Positions 1 to 5,778 of a stretch of DNA of 11,004 bases are shown piece after piece. Positions within the stretch are counted from its first letter, which is position 1, and the number at the start of each line of letters is the position of its first letter. Both the position numbers and the translations under genes were made by a program. Location of the stretch: positions 1 through 11,004 of the forward strand of contig CALZCR010000020.1 of NCBI GenBank assembly GCA_945631445.1, given 5' to 3'. Below the pieces are notes generated by a model. It was not told the origin of the DNA. It saw only the letters and a list, made by a program, of their open reading frames with translations, and searched no databases. Source of the stretch: an uncultured Corynebacterium sp. (GTDB lineage Bacteria; Actinomycetota; Actinomycetes; Mycobacteriales; Mycobacteriaceae).

Positions 1-300
1 GAAGAAAAACTCGATCCCACCCTCATCGACGCCAAGGTGATCTACCAGCAGCCCTACACCGAATTCGACATGCTGGACGTGCCGACGGCCTTCAAGCCGC
101 GGGTCGGACACCTGGACCTGGTTGATCTGGAAAACGCTTTCGGAGTGCTGGAGGGCGAGAACATCTTCGAGCAGCGCGAAATCTCCCGTGACGGCGCCGT
201 GGTGGCCGTCCGGCCCGACCAGTACGTCGCCGGGGTCTTCCCGCTAACCGACACCGAGGGACTGGGCAGCTTCCTGAACGGGATCTTCCCGAACATGTAG
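1..300 (+). CDS. FAD-dependent aromatic hydroxylase, C-terminal fragment (partial, 5' end outside window)
   Basis: The reading frame is open from the first base and ends with TAG at 298-300, giving the last 99 residues of a protein that starts upstream of the window. An internal GTG at 37 could be mistaken for a start, but coding clearly continues to its left. The fragment contains DGAVVAVRPDQYVAGVFPL, which resembles the C-terminal thioredoxin-like dimerisation domain of phenol 2-monooxygenase and 3-hydroxybenzoate 4-monooxygenase (MobA) flavoproteins. There, a buried strand is followed by an RPDxYV motif near the end of the protein. Those enzymes are cytosolic and hydroxylate phenolic rings using NAD(P)H and O2. 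The FAD-binding and catalytic parts lie outside the window, so the substrate cannot be judged. The family call rests on recall of this motif. It could be another member of the same flavoprotein group. Confidence 0.6.
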   Translation, partial: EEKLDPTLIDAKVIYQQPYTEFDMLDVPTAFKPRVGHLDLVDLENAFGVLEGENIFEQREISRDGAVVAVRPDQYVAGVFPLTDTEGLGSFLNGIFPNM

Positions 301-320
301 GCGTTGTCCATATGCCGCTG

Positions 321-360
321 AGGTCTCGGGTGGTCATTGACTGCCCGAGGCTTTCGTCTT
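321..360 (+). terminator. Probable intrinsic terminator of the hydroxylase gene
   Basis: Twenty bases after the TAG, CTCGGG at 325-330 pairs with CCCGAG at 344-349. The helix extends outward (321-324 with 350-353) and inward (331-333 with 341-343) through pairs that include several G-U wobbles, leaving a 7-base loop. A broken T-rich run (TTTCGTCTTT) follows. The G-U pairs become A-C mismatches on the other strand, so the element favours + strand transcription. The T tract is imperfect. Confidence 0.5.
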
Positions 361-465
361 TCCAGGCAGGTCATTCGTTGGATCAGCCAGCTGGGCATCA
401 GTAGGTGCGCAAGTAACTGTCTGTCAGTGAAGGAAAACCATTGCCGGTACTGAGCTAGGAATGTC

Positions 466-1032
466 TCACCACGGTCGGTATCCGATCTCGTCCGGAGTGC
501 AAATGGGCAGCCAAGAGAGAAAGGCTGGCGAAGCACCCTTATTCCGCAATTCAATCCCGTTGTAACAGCCTTGCAGCATTCCCGTCTTCGTGGTTCCTGC
601 AGGCTGGGAGACTCTCCACTGCTGACCGTCGAATTCAAAAGCTAAACGCCAATCCGTCTGATTCTGCGATACCCAGGCAAAACGGCCGTCACAATACTCC
701 ACTACGGTTCGATTCGAGTCACGCCATTGCCATTCTGCGTCGTTGAACGCCTGCGGGGAGCAGTCGCCACGCGGTGGGGCAGGTGCTGGAGCAGGTGCAT
801 TCGGGCTGATTCCCGGGATACTTGACCCCGCGGGAATCGGGATCAAGTTCTGAATGTCCTGCACAGTCGGCAGCTGAGACTGGATCATGTTCTGCAGAGA
901 AGTTACTTGTTCTTCAATAATCGCTGTATCAAACTGCGGGATACTCGACTGTGCAGTAGCCGAAGATGCAAGTCCAACAGTGGCACTTACGGCTGCTGTC
1001 AGAGCTACAGCGGTTCGTTTGATGTTCTTCAT
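466..1032 (-). CDS. Secreted four-cysteine protein of unknown function
   Basis: A 188-residue protein with a typical Sec signal peptide: a basic start (MKNIKR), an alanine-rich hydrophobic core at 7-25 and a probable signal peptidase cut after ATA at residue 27. The mature part begins with a Gln-rich, helix-prone stretch (28-62). A Pro/Ala linker with APAPAPAPP follows at about 79-87, then a C-terminal domain of about 100 residues with Cys91, Cys114, Cys156 and Cys178 and many tryptophans. Even cysteine number in an exported domain suggests two disulfides (inference). The ATG at 1032 has a modest Shine-Dalgarno (GGGGAAG) about 11 bases upstream. I do not recognise a family. The layout of signal peptide, Pro-rich linker and Cys/Trp-rich domain recurs in small exported actinobacterial proteins of unknown role. 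The gene stands alone, is convergent with the hydroxylase, and its base composition is near balanced, unlike the GC-rich genes to its right. No clear terminator follows it. Confidence 0.8.
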   Translation of the reverse strand: MKNIKRTAVALTAAVSATVGLASSATAQSSIPQFDTAIIEEQVTSLQNMIQSQLPTVQDIQNLIPIPAGSSIPGISPNAPAPAPAPPRGDCSPQAFNDAEWQWRDSNRTVVEYCDGRFAWVSQNQTDWRLAFEFDGQQWRVSQPAGTTKTGMLQGCYNGIELRNKGASPAFLSWLPICTPDEIGYRPW

Positions 1033-1283
1033 TTTTGTTTTTCTTCCCCAGCTTTCGGCGTGCGACTAGCAGCGACACGGATTACCACAACCCGCTTCTC
1101 GAATGAGCACCACTTTTCCAGCTCTCACCCCATAGTCAGCGAGAGCCTTTACATGTTATGCCGTCTTCTTTCCGCCTATGCACTTAAGAGCTGGCAAGAG
1201 TCCAAATAGCCGCGGTCTGCTTCCTAGGCAAGAACCTGCGGGCAAGATTCCCCCAAAGCACATTTCACGACCAGCCGACCCCA
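1033..1283. other. Intergenic region without a gene, upstream of the secreted-protein gene
   Basis: No convincing coding frame exists between the secreted-protein start and the tRNA-Leu terminator. The stretch must hold the leader and promoter of the - strand gene, but I find no -35/-10 pair good enough to call. A perfect 6-bp inverted repeat (GCTCTC at 1121-1126, GAGAGC at 1141-1146) is the only structured element I see. Confidence 0.6.
1121..1146. repeat. Inverted repeat upstream of the secreted-protein gene
   Basis: GCTCTC at 1121-1126 and GAGAGC at 1141-1146 are perfect inverted copies separated by 14 bases. They lie about 90-115 bases upstream of the - strand start codon at 1032. No T-rich run follows on either strand, so this is not an intrinsic terminator. 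An operator or leader hairpin is possible, but a 6-bp match may be chance. Confidence 0.3.
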
Positions 1284-1334
1284 GAAACAAAAGAAACCGG
1301 AGGCCACACCCTCTTTCGAGTTTGTGATCTCCGG
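1284..1334 (-). terminator. Intrinsic terminator of tRNA-Leu
   Basis: Read on the - strand, CCGGAG and CTCCGG form the outer stem (1329-1334 with 1297-1302). Inside it CACA pairs with TGTG, and CTC pairs with GAG closed by a GAAA tetraloop. The three helices are separated by symmetric two-base internal loops. The run TTTCTTTTGTTTC follows at once (1296 down to 1284). The element begins about 25 bases after the tRNA CCA end, so it most likely ends the tRNA transcript. Confidence 0.8.
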
Positions 1335-1358
1335 CTGTTGCAGTTCGAGAACCGCACG

Positions 1359-1445
1359 TGGTGCCCGGGGAGGGACTTGAACCCTCACGTTCTTGCGAAC
1401 ACTGGCACCTGAAGCCAGCGCGTCTGCCAATTCCGCCACCCGGGC
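1359..1445 (-). tRNA. tRNA-Leu (anticodon CAG), CCA encoded
   Basis: The - strand folds into a complete class II tRNA. The 7-bp acceptor stem pairs GCCCGGG (1445-1439) with CCCGGGC (1369-1363), and discriminator A (1362) and an encoded CCA (1361-1359) follow. The D arm contains GGCAGAC. The anticodon stem is CTGGC/GCCAG around the 7-base loop TTCAGGT, so the anticodon is CAG at 1411-1409, which reads CUG, a major leucine codon in the GC-rich genes alongside. A long variable arm (TGTTCGCAAGAACGT) forms a hairpin, as expected for tRNA-Leu. The T arm is GAGGG-TTCAAGT-CCCTC. Identity follows from the anticodon plus the long variable arm and discriminator A. Confidence 0.96.
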
Positions 1446-1458
1446 GGGCGACTTATTT

Positions 1459-1488
1459 AATATAACAACAGCAGTTGGATATACACAA
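1459..1488 (-). promoter_or_regulatory. Promoter of tRNA-Leu
   Basis: On the - strand, TTGTGT (1488-1483) and TATATT (1464-1459) are separated by 18 bases and match sigma-A type -35 and -10 elements. Mature tRNA begins 13 bases after the -10, leaving a short 5' leader for RNase P to remove. The AT-rich patch stands out from the surrounding sequence. Confidence 0.65.
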
Positions 1489-1583
1489 ATCGCCAGCTCA
1501 TGACGGCTTTCGATGCACTAAAATCACTGTGTCCGAGCCGCCGCGCATGTCGCAATGGCTACGGATTAGGGGCCGGGTCATTC

Positions 1584-1589
1584 TATACT
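1584..1589 (+). promoter_or_regulatory. Candidate -10 element for the fhaA-pknB operon
   Basis: TATACT at 1584-1589 is a good -10 hexamer, which would place the transcription start near 1596 and give a leader of about 36 bases. The region expected to hold the -35 (about 1560-1567) has no clear match, which is common for corynebacterial vegetative promoters. A second hexamer, TAAAAT at 1519-1524, fits the corynebacterial TANAAT pattern and could be an alternative upstream start with a leader of about 100 bases. Which one is used cannot be told from sequence. Confidence 0.5.
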
Positions 1590-1616
1590 GTCCGCACCGG
1601 CCTTAATTGGAAGTAG

Positions 1617-1624
1617 AAAGGAGG
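1617..1624 (+). promoter_or_regulatory. Strong ribosome binding site of fhaA
   Basis: AAAGGAGG is a full match to the anti-Shine-Dalgarno sequence, placed 7 bases before the ATG at 1632. It fixes the fhaA start over the in-frame ATG three codons later. It is the strongest such site in the window, fitting the first gene of a long operon. Confidence 0.85.
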
Positions 1625-1631
1625 CCGCTTC

Positions 1632-2471
1632 ATGTCTTTTATGGCGCAACTGGCCAAGTTCGACAGCAGGCTGCAACGCGGCCTCGACAATGCTTTCGCC
1701 CTCGTCTTCGGTGGCCGTGTCGTGCCCGCCGAGATCGAGGAGCTGCTCAAGCAGCAGGCCATGGACAACCTCACCGCCACCGACGACGATCACCTGATCG
1801 CCCCGAACGTGTACACGGTGGGCGTGTCCTCGAGAGATCTGGAAAACCTTTCCCAGGACCAGGGCCTGCCGGCGCTCTTCGCCGAGCAGATGACCCGCTA
1901 CACCCGTAACCAAGGGTGGGAGCTCGCAGGTGAGCCGGTGGTGCGCATCGCCGAGGAATCGGGCTTGCGCACGGGCCAGCTGCGGGTATCGTCCTACATC
2001 TCTCCCGACCCTGAGCTCGGCAGTGGCTTTGACGCCATCGAGACGGACCCTGAGCCGGCCGCTCCCCCACGGGGTTCTGCGGCCGCATCTTCCCTAGAGC
2101 CTGAGGAGGCCGAAGTGACTGAGATCTTCAACCGCGAGGGATCAACCTCAAGCCAGAGCGCGACGATGACGCCGGTGGTGTCGTTGTTGCTGCAGGACGG
2201 TTCTTCGCGGACGCATCACCTGCAGGAGGGATCCACCATCATCGGCCGCAGCAACGCGGCGGATTTCCGCCTGCCGGACACGGGCGTGTCCCGTGAGCAT
2301 GCGGAGATCACGTGGGACGGCCGCGACGCCGTCCTGGTTGATCTGGAGTCGACGAACGGCACGACCGTCAACCAGACCCCGATCGACAACTGGCTGCTCG
2401 GTGACGGCGACGTCATCACCATCGGCCACTCGAACATCGAGGTTCGCATTTACACTCCCGACAACGTTTAA
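1632..2471 (+). CDS. fhaA: FHA domain protein FhaA (DUF3662 plus FHA)
   Basis: A 279-residue cytoplasmic phosphothreonine-reading protein. Residues 1-125 match the N-terminal FhaA domain (DUF3662 type; note the MSFMAQLAKFDSRLQRGLDN start and QQAMDN near 41-46). An acidic, Pro/Ser/Glu-rich linker of about 55 residues follows, then an FHA domain at about 183-275. The FHA phosphopeptide-binding residues are present: Gly205-Arg206, Ser220-Arg221-Glu222-His223 and Thr241-Asn242-Gly243. In Mycobacterium tuberculosis (Rv0020c) the FHA domain binds PknB-phosphorylated partners, including the MurJ-like MviN and CwlM, and so influences peptidoglycan precursor supply. The same role is inferred here from gene order. 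That homologue is about 527 residues with a very long linker, so this is a short form. It is first in the operon, and its stop lies 9 bases before fhaB. Confidence 0.93.
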   Translation: MSFMAQLAKFDSRLQRGLDNAFALVFGGRVVPAEIEELLKQQAMDNLTATDDDHLIAPNVYTVGVSSRDLENLSQDQGLPALFAEQMTRYTRNQGWELAGEPVVRIAEESGLRTGQLRVSSYISPDPELGSGFDAIETDPEPAAPPRGSAAASSLEPEEAEVTEIFNREGSTSSQSATMTPVVSLLLQDGSSRTHHLQEGSTIIGRSNAADFRLPDTGVSREHAEITWDGRDAVLVDLESTNGTTVNQTPIDNWLLGDGDVITIGHSNIEVRIYTPDNV

Positions 2472-2480
2472 GGAGGGACG

Positions 2481-2942
2481 ATGGATACGGTTGTGCTGAC
2501 AGCCATTCGTTTCGGCCTGTTGATCCTGCTGTGGGTGTTCATTCTGGTCGCCCTCAACGCCATGCGCGTGGACGCGAATAAAGCGGCGGGTCAACGACGA
2601 ACGAGCAAGAAGGCGGGAAGCACGACCAAGGCCGCCGTCTCCCGTGAGAAAGTGGGCCACCTGACGGTGGTCGAGGGTCCCTTGCAGGGCTCGCACATGG
2701 ATATTTCTTCCCTGTCCGAGGTCGTCATGGGCCGTAGTTCGGACTGCCACTTCGTGCTCGGCGACGACTACGCGTCGTCGCGCCACGCCCGGTTGTTCCG
2801 CCGCGGCTCCGAGTGGTTCGTCGAGGACCTGGAGTCGCGCAACGGCACCTTCGTCGGCGGCTACCGCATCGACCAGCCCGAACAGGCCTCCACCGGCACG
2901 GACATCAAGATGGGTCGAACGACAGTGAGGTTGATTCCGTGA
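2481..2942 (+). CDS. fhaB: Membrane-anchored FHA domain protein FhaB (FipA)
   Basis: A 153-residue protein with one N-terminal membrane segment at about residues 5-26, a basic cytoplasmic linker rich in Lys, Arg, Ser and Thr (33-57) and a C-terminal FHA domain at about 59-153. Binding residues are visible: Gly84-Arg85, Ser99-Ser100-Arg101-His102 and Arg120-Asn121-Gly122. The basic segment after the helix predicts an N-out, C-in orientation, with the FHA domain in the cytoplasm beside the kinase domains. Mycobacterial FhaB (FipA, Rv0019c) binds FtsZ and FtsQ in a phosphorylation-dependent way and supports septation under oxidative stress. The same divisome link is inferred. Its ribosome binding site AAGGAGG (2470-2476) overlaps the fhaA stop codon, and its own stop overlaps the start of pstP, so all three genes are coupled. 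Confidence 0.92.
   Translation: MDTVVLTAIRFGLLILLWVFILVALNAMRVDANKAAGQRRTSKKAGSTTKAAVSREKVGHLTVVEGPLQGSHMDISSLSEVVMGRSSDCHFVLGDDYASSRHARLFRRGSEWFVEDLESRNGTFVGGYRIDQPEQASTGTDIKMGRTTVRLIP
2925..2941 (+). promoter_or_regulatory. Ribosome binding site and GTG start deciding the pstP N terminus
   Basis: GTGAGG at 2925-2930 lies 8 bases before a GTG at 2939-2941 that shares the four bases GTGA with the fhaB stop. The frame is open further upstream, with possible starts inside fhaB such as one at 2813, but those codons translate an Arg/Gly-rich shadow of fhaB. The protein from 2939 begins SLILNYAVASDRGLVR, as PP2C phosphatases of this family do. Confidence 0.85.
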
Positions 2943-4378
2943 GCCTGATCCTGAATTACGCGGTCGCCTCGGATCGCGGGCTGGTACGCCAGGACAACGA
3001 GGACTCCGCCTACGCGGGCCCGCACATCCTGGTGTTGGCGGACGGCATGGGCGGGCACGCGGCCGGCGAGATCGCCAGCCAGATCATGGTCAACCACATG
3101 ATCAAGCTCGACCGCGACCCGCAGGACAACGACCTGCTGGCGCTGCTGGGCGGATACTCCGACGACGCGAACCGGCAGATCGCGGAGACGGTGCGCACCC
3201 AGCCGGAGACGGAGGGCATGGGCACTACCCTGACCTCCTTGTTGTTCAACGGCACGAACTTCGGTCTGATCCACGTCGGCGACTCCCGCGGCTACCGCCT
3301 GCGGGACGGCAAGCTCGAACAGATCACCGTCGACGACACGTTCGTGCAGTCGCTGGTGGAAAAGGGCAAGCTCGACCCGGGCGACGTGTCGTCCCACCCG
3401 CAGAAGGCCCTGATCCTCAAGGCCTACACCGGCACGCCGGTGGAGCCGTCGCTACGGCTCCTGGACGCCCAGCCGGGCGACCGGCTGCTGCTGTGCTCCG
3501 ACGGGTTGTCGGACCCGGTGACCGCGTCGACGATCGAGGAGACGCTGCGCCAAGGCACCCCGGAGATCGTCACGCAGCGGCTCGTCGAGCTGGCGCTGCG
3601 CTCCGGCGGCCCGGACAACGTCACCGTCGTCGTCGCCGACGTCCTAGACGACGCGGAGATCGACGAAAAGACGCGCGCCCAGGTACCGAAGAAGCCGGCC
3701 ACCGCCGGCGCCCTCAACGGACCCGTCGAGGTCTCGCACCCGGACACGGCCGCCGGCCGGGCCGCCGCGCTGTCGCGGCCCGCGGCCAGCGCCCAGCCGA
3801 ATAAGTCGGTGACGGTCCCGCCGGCGACCGTCGAGAAGTTCGACGACGACGAACCCGTCGACGACGCCGAGGAGGGCCCGAGGAAAGGCCGGTGGATCGG
3901 CCTGATCGTCGCGCTGCTGGTGATCCTGGGACTGATCGGCGGCGGATGGTGGTTGCTCTCCCGTATGGACGACAACTATTTCCTCGCCACGGACAACGTC
4001 GACGGCGAGGAACTCTTCGTCATCGAACAAGGCGTCAACTTCTCCGTCTTCGGACGCGACCTCCACGAACCCGTGCAGGGCGCGTGCCTGAACGCGGGCG
4101 GCGACCTACGGGTCCTGGACCTGGCCGACCTGCCTGCGGAAGGAAACGACGACTGCGCCGCCTTCGGCCCGCAGGATCTGCCGGAATCGGCGCGCGCCGG
4201 CCTGGACGCCCTCGACGGCGGCAGCTACGAACAGGTCACGCAACAGCTGCGTAACCTCGCGCAACAAGCGTTGCCGGTGTGCATCACCGTGGAGCCGGAG
4301 GACCCCGACGCCGAGACCCAAACCGAAGCCGGGGCGGGCGACCTCGCCCAGCCCGGCGTGAACTGCCGGGAGGTGTGA
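2939..4378 (+). CDS. pstP: Membrane PP2C-type Ser/Thr protein phosphatase PstP
   Basis: A 479-residue PPM/PP2C phosphatase that removes phosphates from PknA/PknB substrates and from the kinases. The cytoplasmic catalytic domain spans about 6-237. It shows metal-binding and catalytic motifs in order: Arg17 with NED at 20-22, DGMGGH at 35-40, GDSRGYR at 114-120, SDGLSDP at 187-193 and GGPDNVTV at 223-230. A disordered juxtamembrane linker rich in Pro, Ala and Asp (about 240-315) leads to one membrane segment at 319-341. The external domain of about 138 residues holds Cys383, Cys406, Cys448 and Cys476 and ends in an acidic tail. It starts with GTG in a 4-base overlap with fhaB and ends 2 bases before rodA. 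Domain order matches mycobacterial PstP (Rv0018c), where it counteracts PknA/PknB and affects cell-wall growth and division. Corynebacterial literature often calls this gene ppp. Confidence 0.95.
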   Translation: MSLILNYAVASDRGLVRQDNEDSAYAGPHILVLADGMGGHAAGEIASQIMVNHMIKLDRDPQDNDLLALLGGYSDDANRQIAETVRTQPETEGMGTTLTSLLFNGTNFGLIHVGDSRGYRLRDGKLEQITVDDTFVQSLVEKGKLDPGDVSSHPQKALILKAYTGTPVEPSLRLLDAQPGDRLLLCSDGLSDPVTASTIEETLRQGTPEIVTQRLVELALRSGGPDNVTVVVADVLDDAEIDEKTRAQVPKKPATAGALNGPVEVSHPDTAAGRAAALSRPAASAQPNKSVTVPPATVEKFDDDEPVDDAEEGPRKGRWIGLIVALLVILGLIGGGWWLLSRMDDNYFLATDNVDGEELFVIEQGVNFSVFGRDLHEPVQGACLNAGGDLRVLDLADLPAEGNDDCAAFGPQDLPESARAGLDALDGGSYEQVTQQLRNLAQQALPVCITVEPEDPDAETQTEAGAGDLAQPGVNCREV

Positions 4379-4380
4379 TC

Positions 4381-5778
4381 ATGAGTCGAATTTTTTCCCG
4401 ACGCACGGAACTGGGCCTGCTCGTCCTGGCCACCGTCGTGCTGGCGCTGATGCTGGTCTCGCTGGAACTTTCCCAGGGCAACGCCCTGACCACGGACATG
4501 CTGTGGCTGATCGGCGGTTTCATCGCCGTGTTCGCGATCGCCCACTTCGTGATCTGTTTCGCGGCGCCGCACGCCGATCAAATCATGCTGCCCATCGCCG
4601 CGGTGCTCAACGCCGTCGGCCTGGTGATGATCTACCGGCTGGACTTGGCCTCCGGCGGGGCGCTCGCCTCCCGGCAGGTGCTCTGGACGCTGGTGGGCGT
4701 GGTGCTCATGGTCGCGGTGTTGTTTATCCTCTCCGACCACCGCACCCTGACCAGATACTCCTACCTGCTGGGCCTGGCGGGCATCATCCTGCTCGCCCTG
4801 CCGCTGGTGTGGCCGCAGCCGCCCGGCGCGGAGGCGCGCATCTGGATCTGGTTGGGCCCGCTGTCGGTGCAGCCGGGCGAGTTCTCCAAGATCTTGCTGC
4901 TGTTGTTCTTCGCGCAGCTGCTCACGCAGAAGCGCGCGCTGTTCACGGTGGCGGGTTACCGCTTCTTAGGCATCACTTTCCCGCGGTTGCGGGACTTGGC
5001 GCCGATTCTGGCGGTGTGGTTCATCGTCATCATGATCATGGCGGTGTCCAATGACTTCGGTCCGGCGCTGCTGCTGTTCATCACGGTGCTGGGCATGTTG
5101 TACATGGCCACGGGCCGGGTGTCCTGGCTGGTGATCGGTCTGGTGCTGATCGCGGTGGGCGGCACGGCGGTGTATTCGGTCTCGGGCAAGATTCAGGAGC
5201 GCGTGACCAACTTCCTGGATCCCGTAGGCAACTACGAGACGACCGGTTATCAGCTCAGTCAGGCGTTGTTCGGCATGAGCTGGGGCGGGTTGACCGGCAC
5301 CGGCCTGGGTGAGGGTCACCCGGAGACCGTGCCGGTGGCGCACTCGGACTTTATTTTGGCCGCGATCGGCGAGGAGTTGGGGCTGATCGGCTTGGCCGCG
5401 GTGCTGGTGCTGTTCGCGGTGCTGGTGGCCCGTGGTTTCCGGACGGCGCTGACGGTGCGCGATTCCTACGGCAAGCTCGTGGCCGCCGGGTTGTCGTTGA
5501 CGATCGCCGTGCAGGTGTTCGTGGTCGCCGGCGGGGTGACGGCGCTGATGCCGATGACGGGTCTGACGACTCCGTTCATGTCCGCCGGCGGTTCGGCTTT
5601 GATGGCGAACTACGTGTTGTTGGGGCTGTTGCTGGTGATTTCGAATTCGGCCCGCCGGCCGAAGGAGCAGGACGCGGCGGAGGCCGCGCAGCGGCCGCTG
5701 TCGTCGGGTGATCCGGACAGCCCGGGCACCGCGATGATTCCAGTGTCCGATCCGAAGGCACGGGGGTCGCGCCGATGA
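4381..5778 (+). CDS. rodA: SEDS peptidoglycan glycosyltransferase RodA
   Basis: A 465-residue polytopic membrane protein of the RodA/FtsW/SpoVE (SEDS) family, which polymerises lipid II into glycan strands. About twelve hydrophobic segments can be traced. Family signatures are present: ARIWIWLGPLSVQPGEFSK at 152-170, a long external loop leading to PVAHSDFILAAIGEELGLIG at 318-337 (Asp323 corresponds to the catalytic aspartate of E. coli RodA), and TTPFMSAGGSALM at 397-409. A polar cytoplasmic tail of about 42 residues follows the last helix and could be a phosphorylation region (inference). The start is the ATG at 4381, with GGGAGG at 4368-4373 seven bases upstream. An in-frame upstream ATG at 4279 would run through the pstP tail and is not used. 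The gene overlaps pbpA by ATGA. RodA rather than FtsW is chosen because its partner PBP follows directly and the cluster order matches Rv0017c. Confidence 0.94.
   Translation: MSRIFSRRTELGLLVLATVVLALMLVSLELSQGNALTTDMLWLIGGFIAVFAIAHFVICFAAPHADQIMLPIAAVLNAVGLVMIYRLDLASGGALASRQVLWTLVGVVLMVAVLFILSDHRTLTRYSYLLGLAGIILLALPLVWPQPPGAEARIWIWLGPLSVQPGEFSKILLLLFFAQLLTQKRALFTVAGYRFLGITFPRLRDLAPILAVWFIVIMIMAVSNDFGPALLLFITVLGMLYMATGRVSWLVIGLVLIAVGGTAVYSVSGKIQERVTNFLDPVGNYETTGYQLSQALFGMSWGGLTGTGLGEGHPETVPVAHSDFILAAIGEELGLIGLAAVLVLFAVLVARGFRTALTVRDSYGKLVAAGLSLTIAVQVFVVAGGVTALMPMTGLTTPFMSAGGSALMANYVLLGLLLVISNSARRPKEQDAAEAAQRPLSSGDPDSPGTAMIPVSDPKARGSRR

Noticed and set aside
321..353. The same hairpin as a possible terminator for the - strand secreted-protein gene
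   Set aside because: On the - strand several wobble pairs become mismatches and no T-rich run follows; it fits only + strand transcription.
54..638. A 194-codon - strand frame crossing the hydroxylase end and the secreted-protein gene
   Set aside because: It is antisense to the hydroxylase coding sequence and overlaps the real - strand gene in another frame. It has no ribosome binding site and no recognisable domain.
907..1209. A 100-codon + strand frame through the leader of the secreted-protein gene
   Set aside because: It starts antisense to the signal peptide region, has Cys/Ser-rich noise composition and no Shine-Dalgarno.
1224..1439. A 71-codon - strand frame starting MAELADALASGASV and containing VQVPPRAP
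   Set aside because: This is the familiar false protein produced by translating a tRNA-Leu gene; it lies over the tRNA and its terminator.
3892..4254. Arg/Gly-rich + strand frame inside pstP, with similar ones in rodA, pbpA, pknA and pknB
   Set aside because: Out-of-frame shadows of high-GC coding sequence that lack initiation signals.
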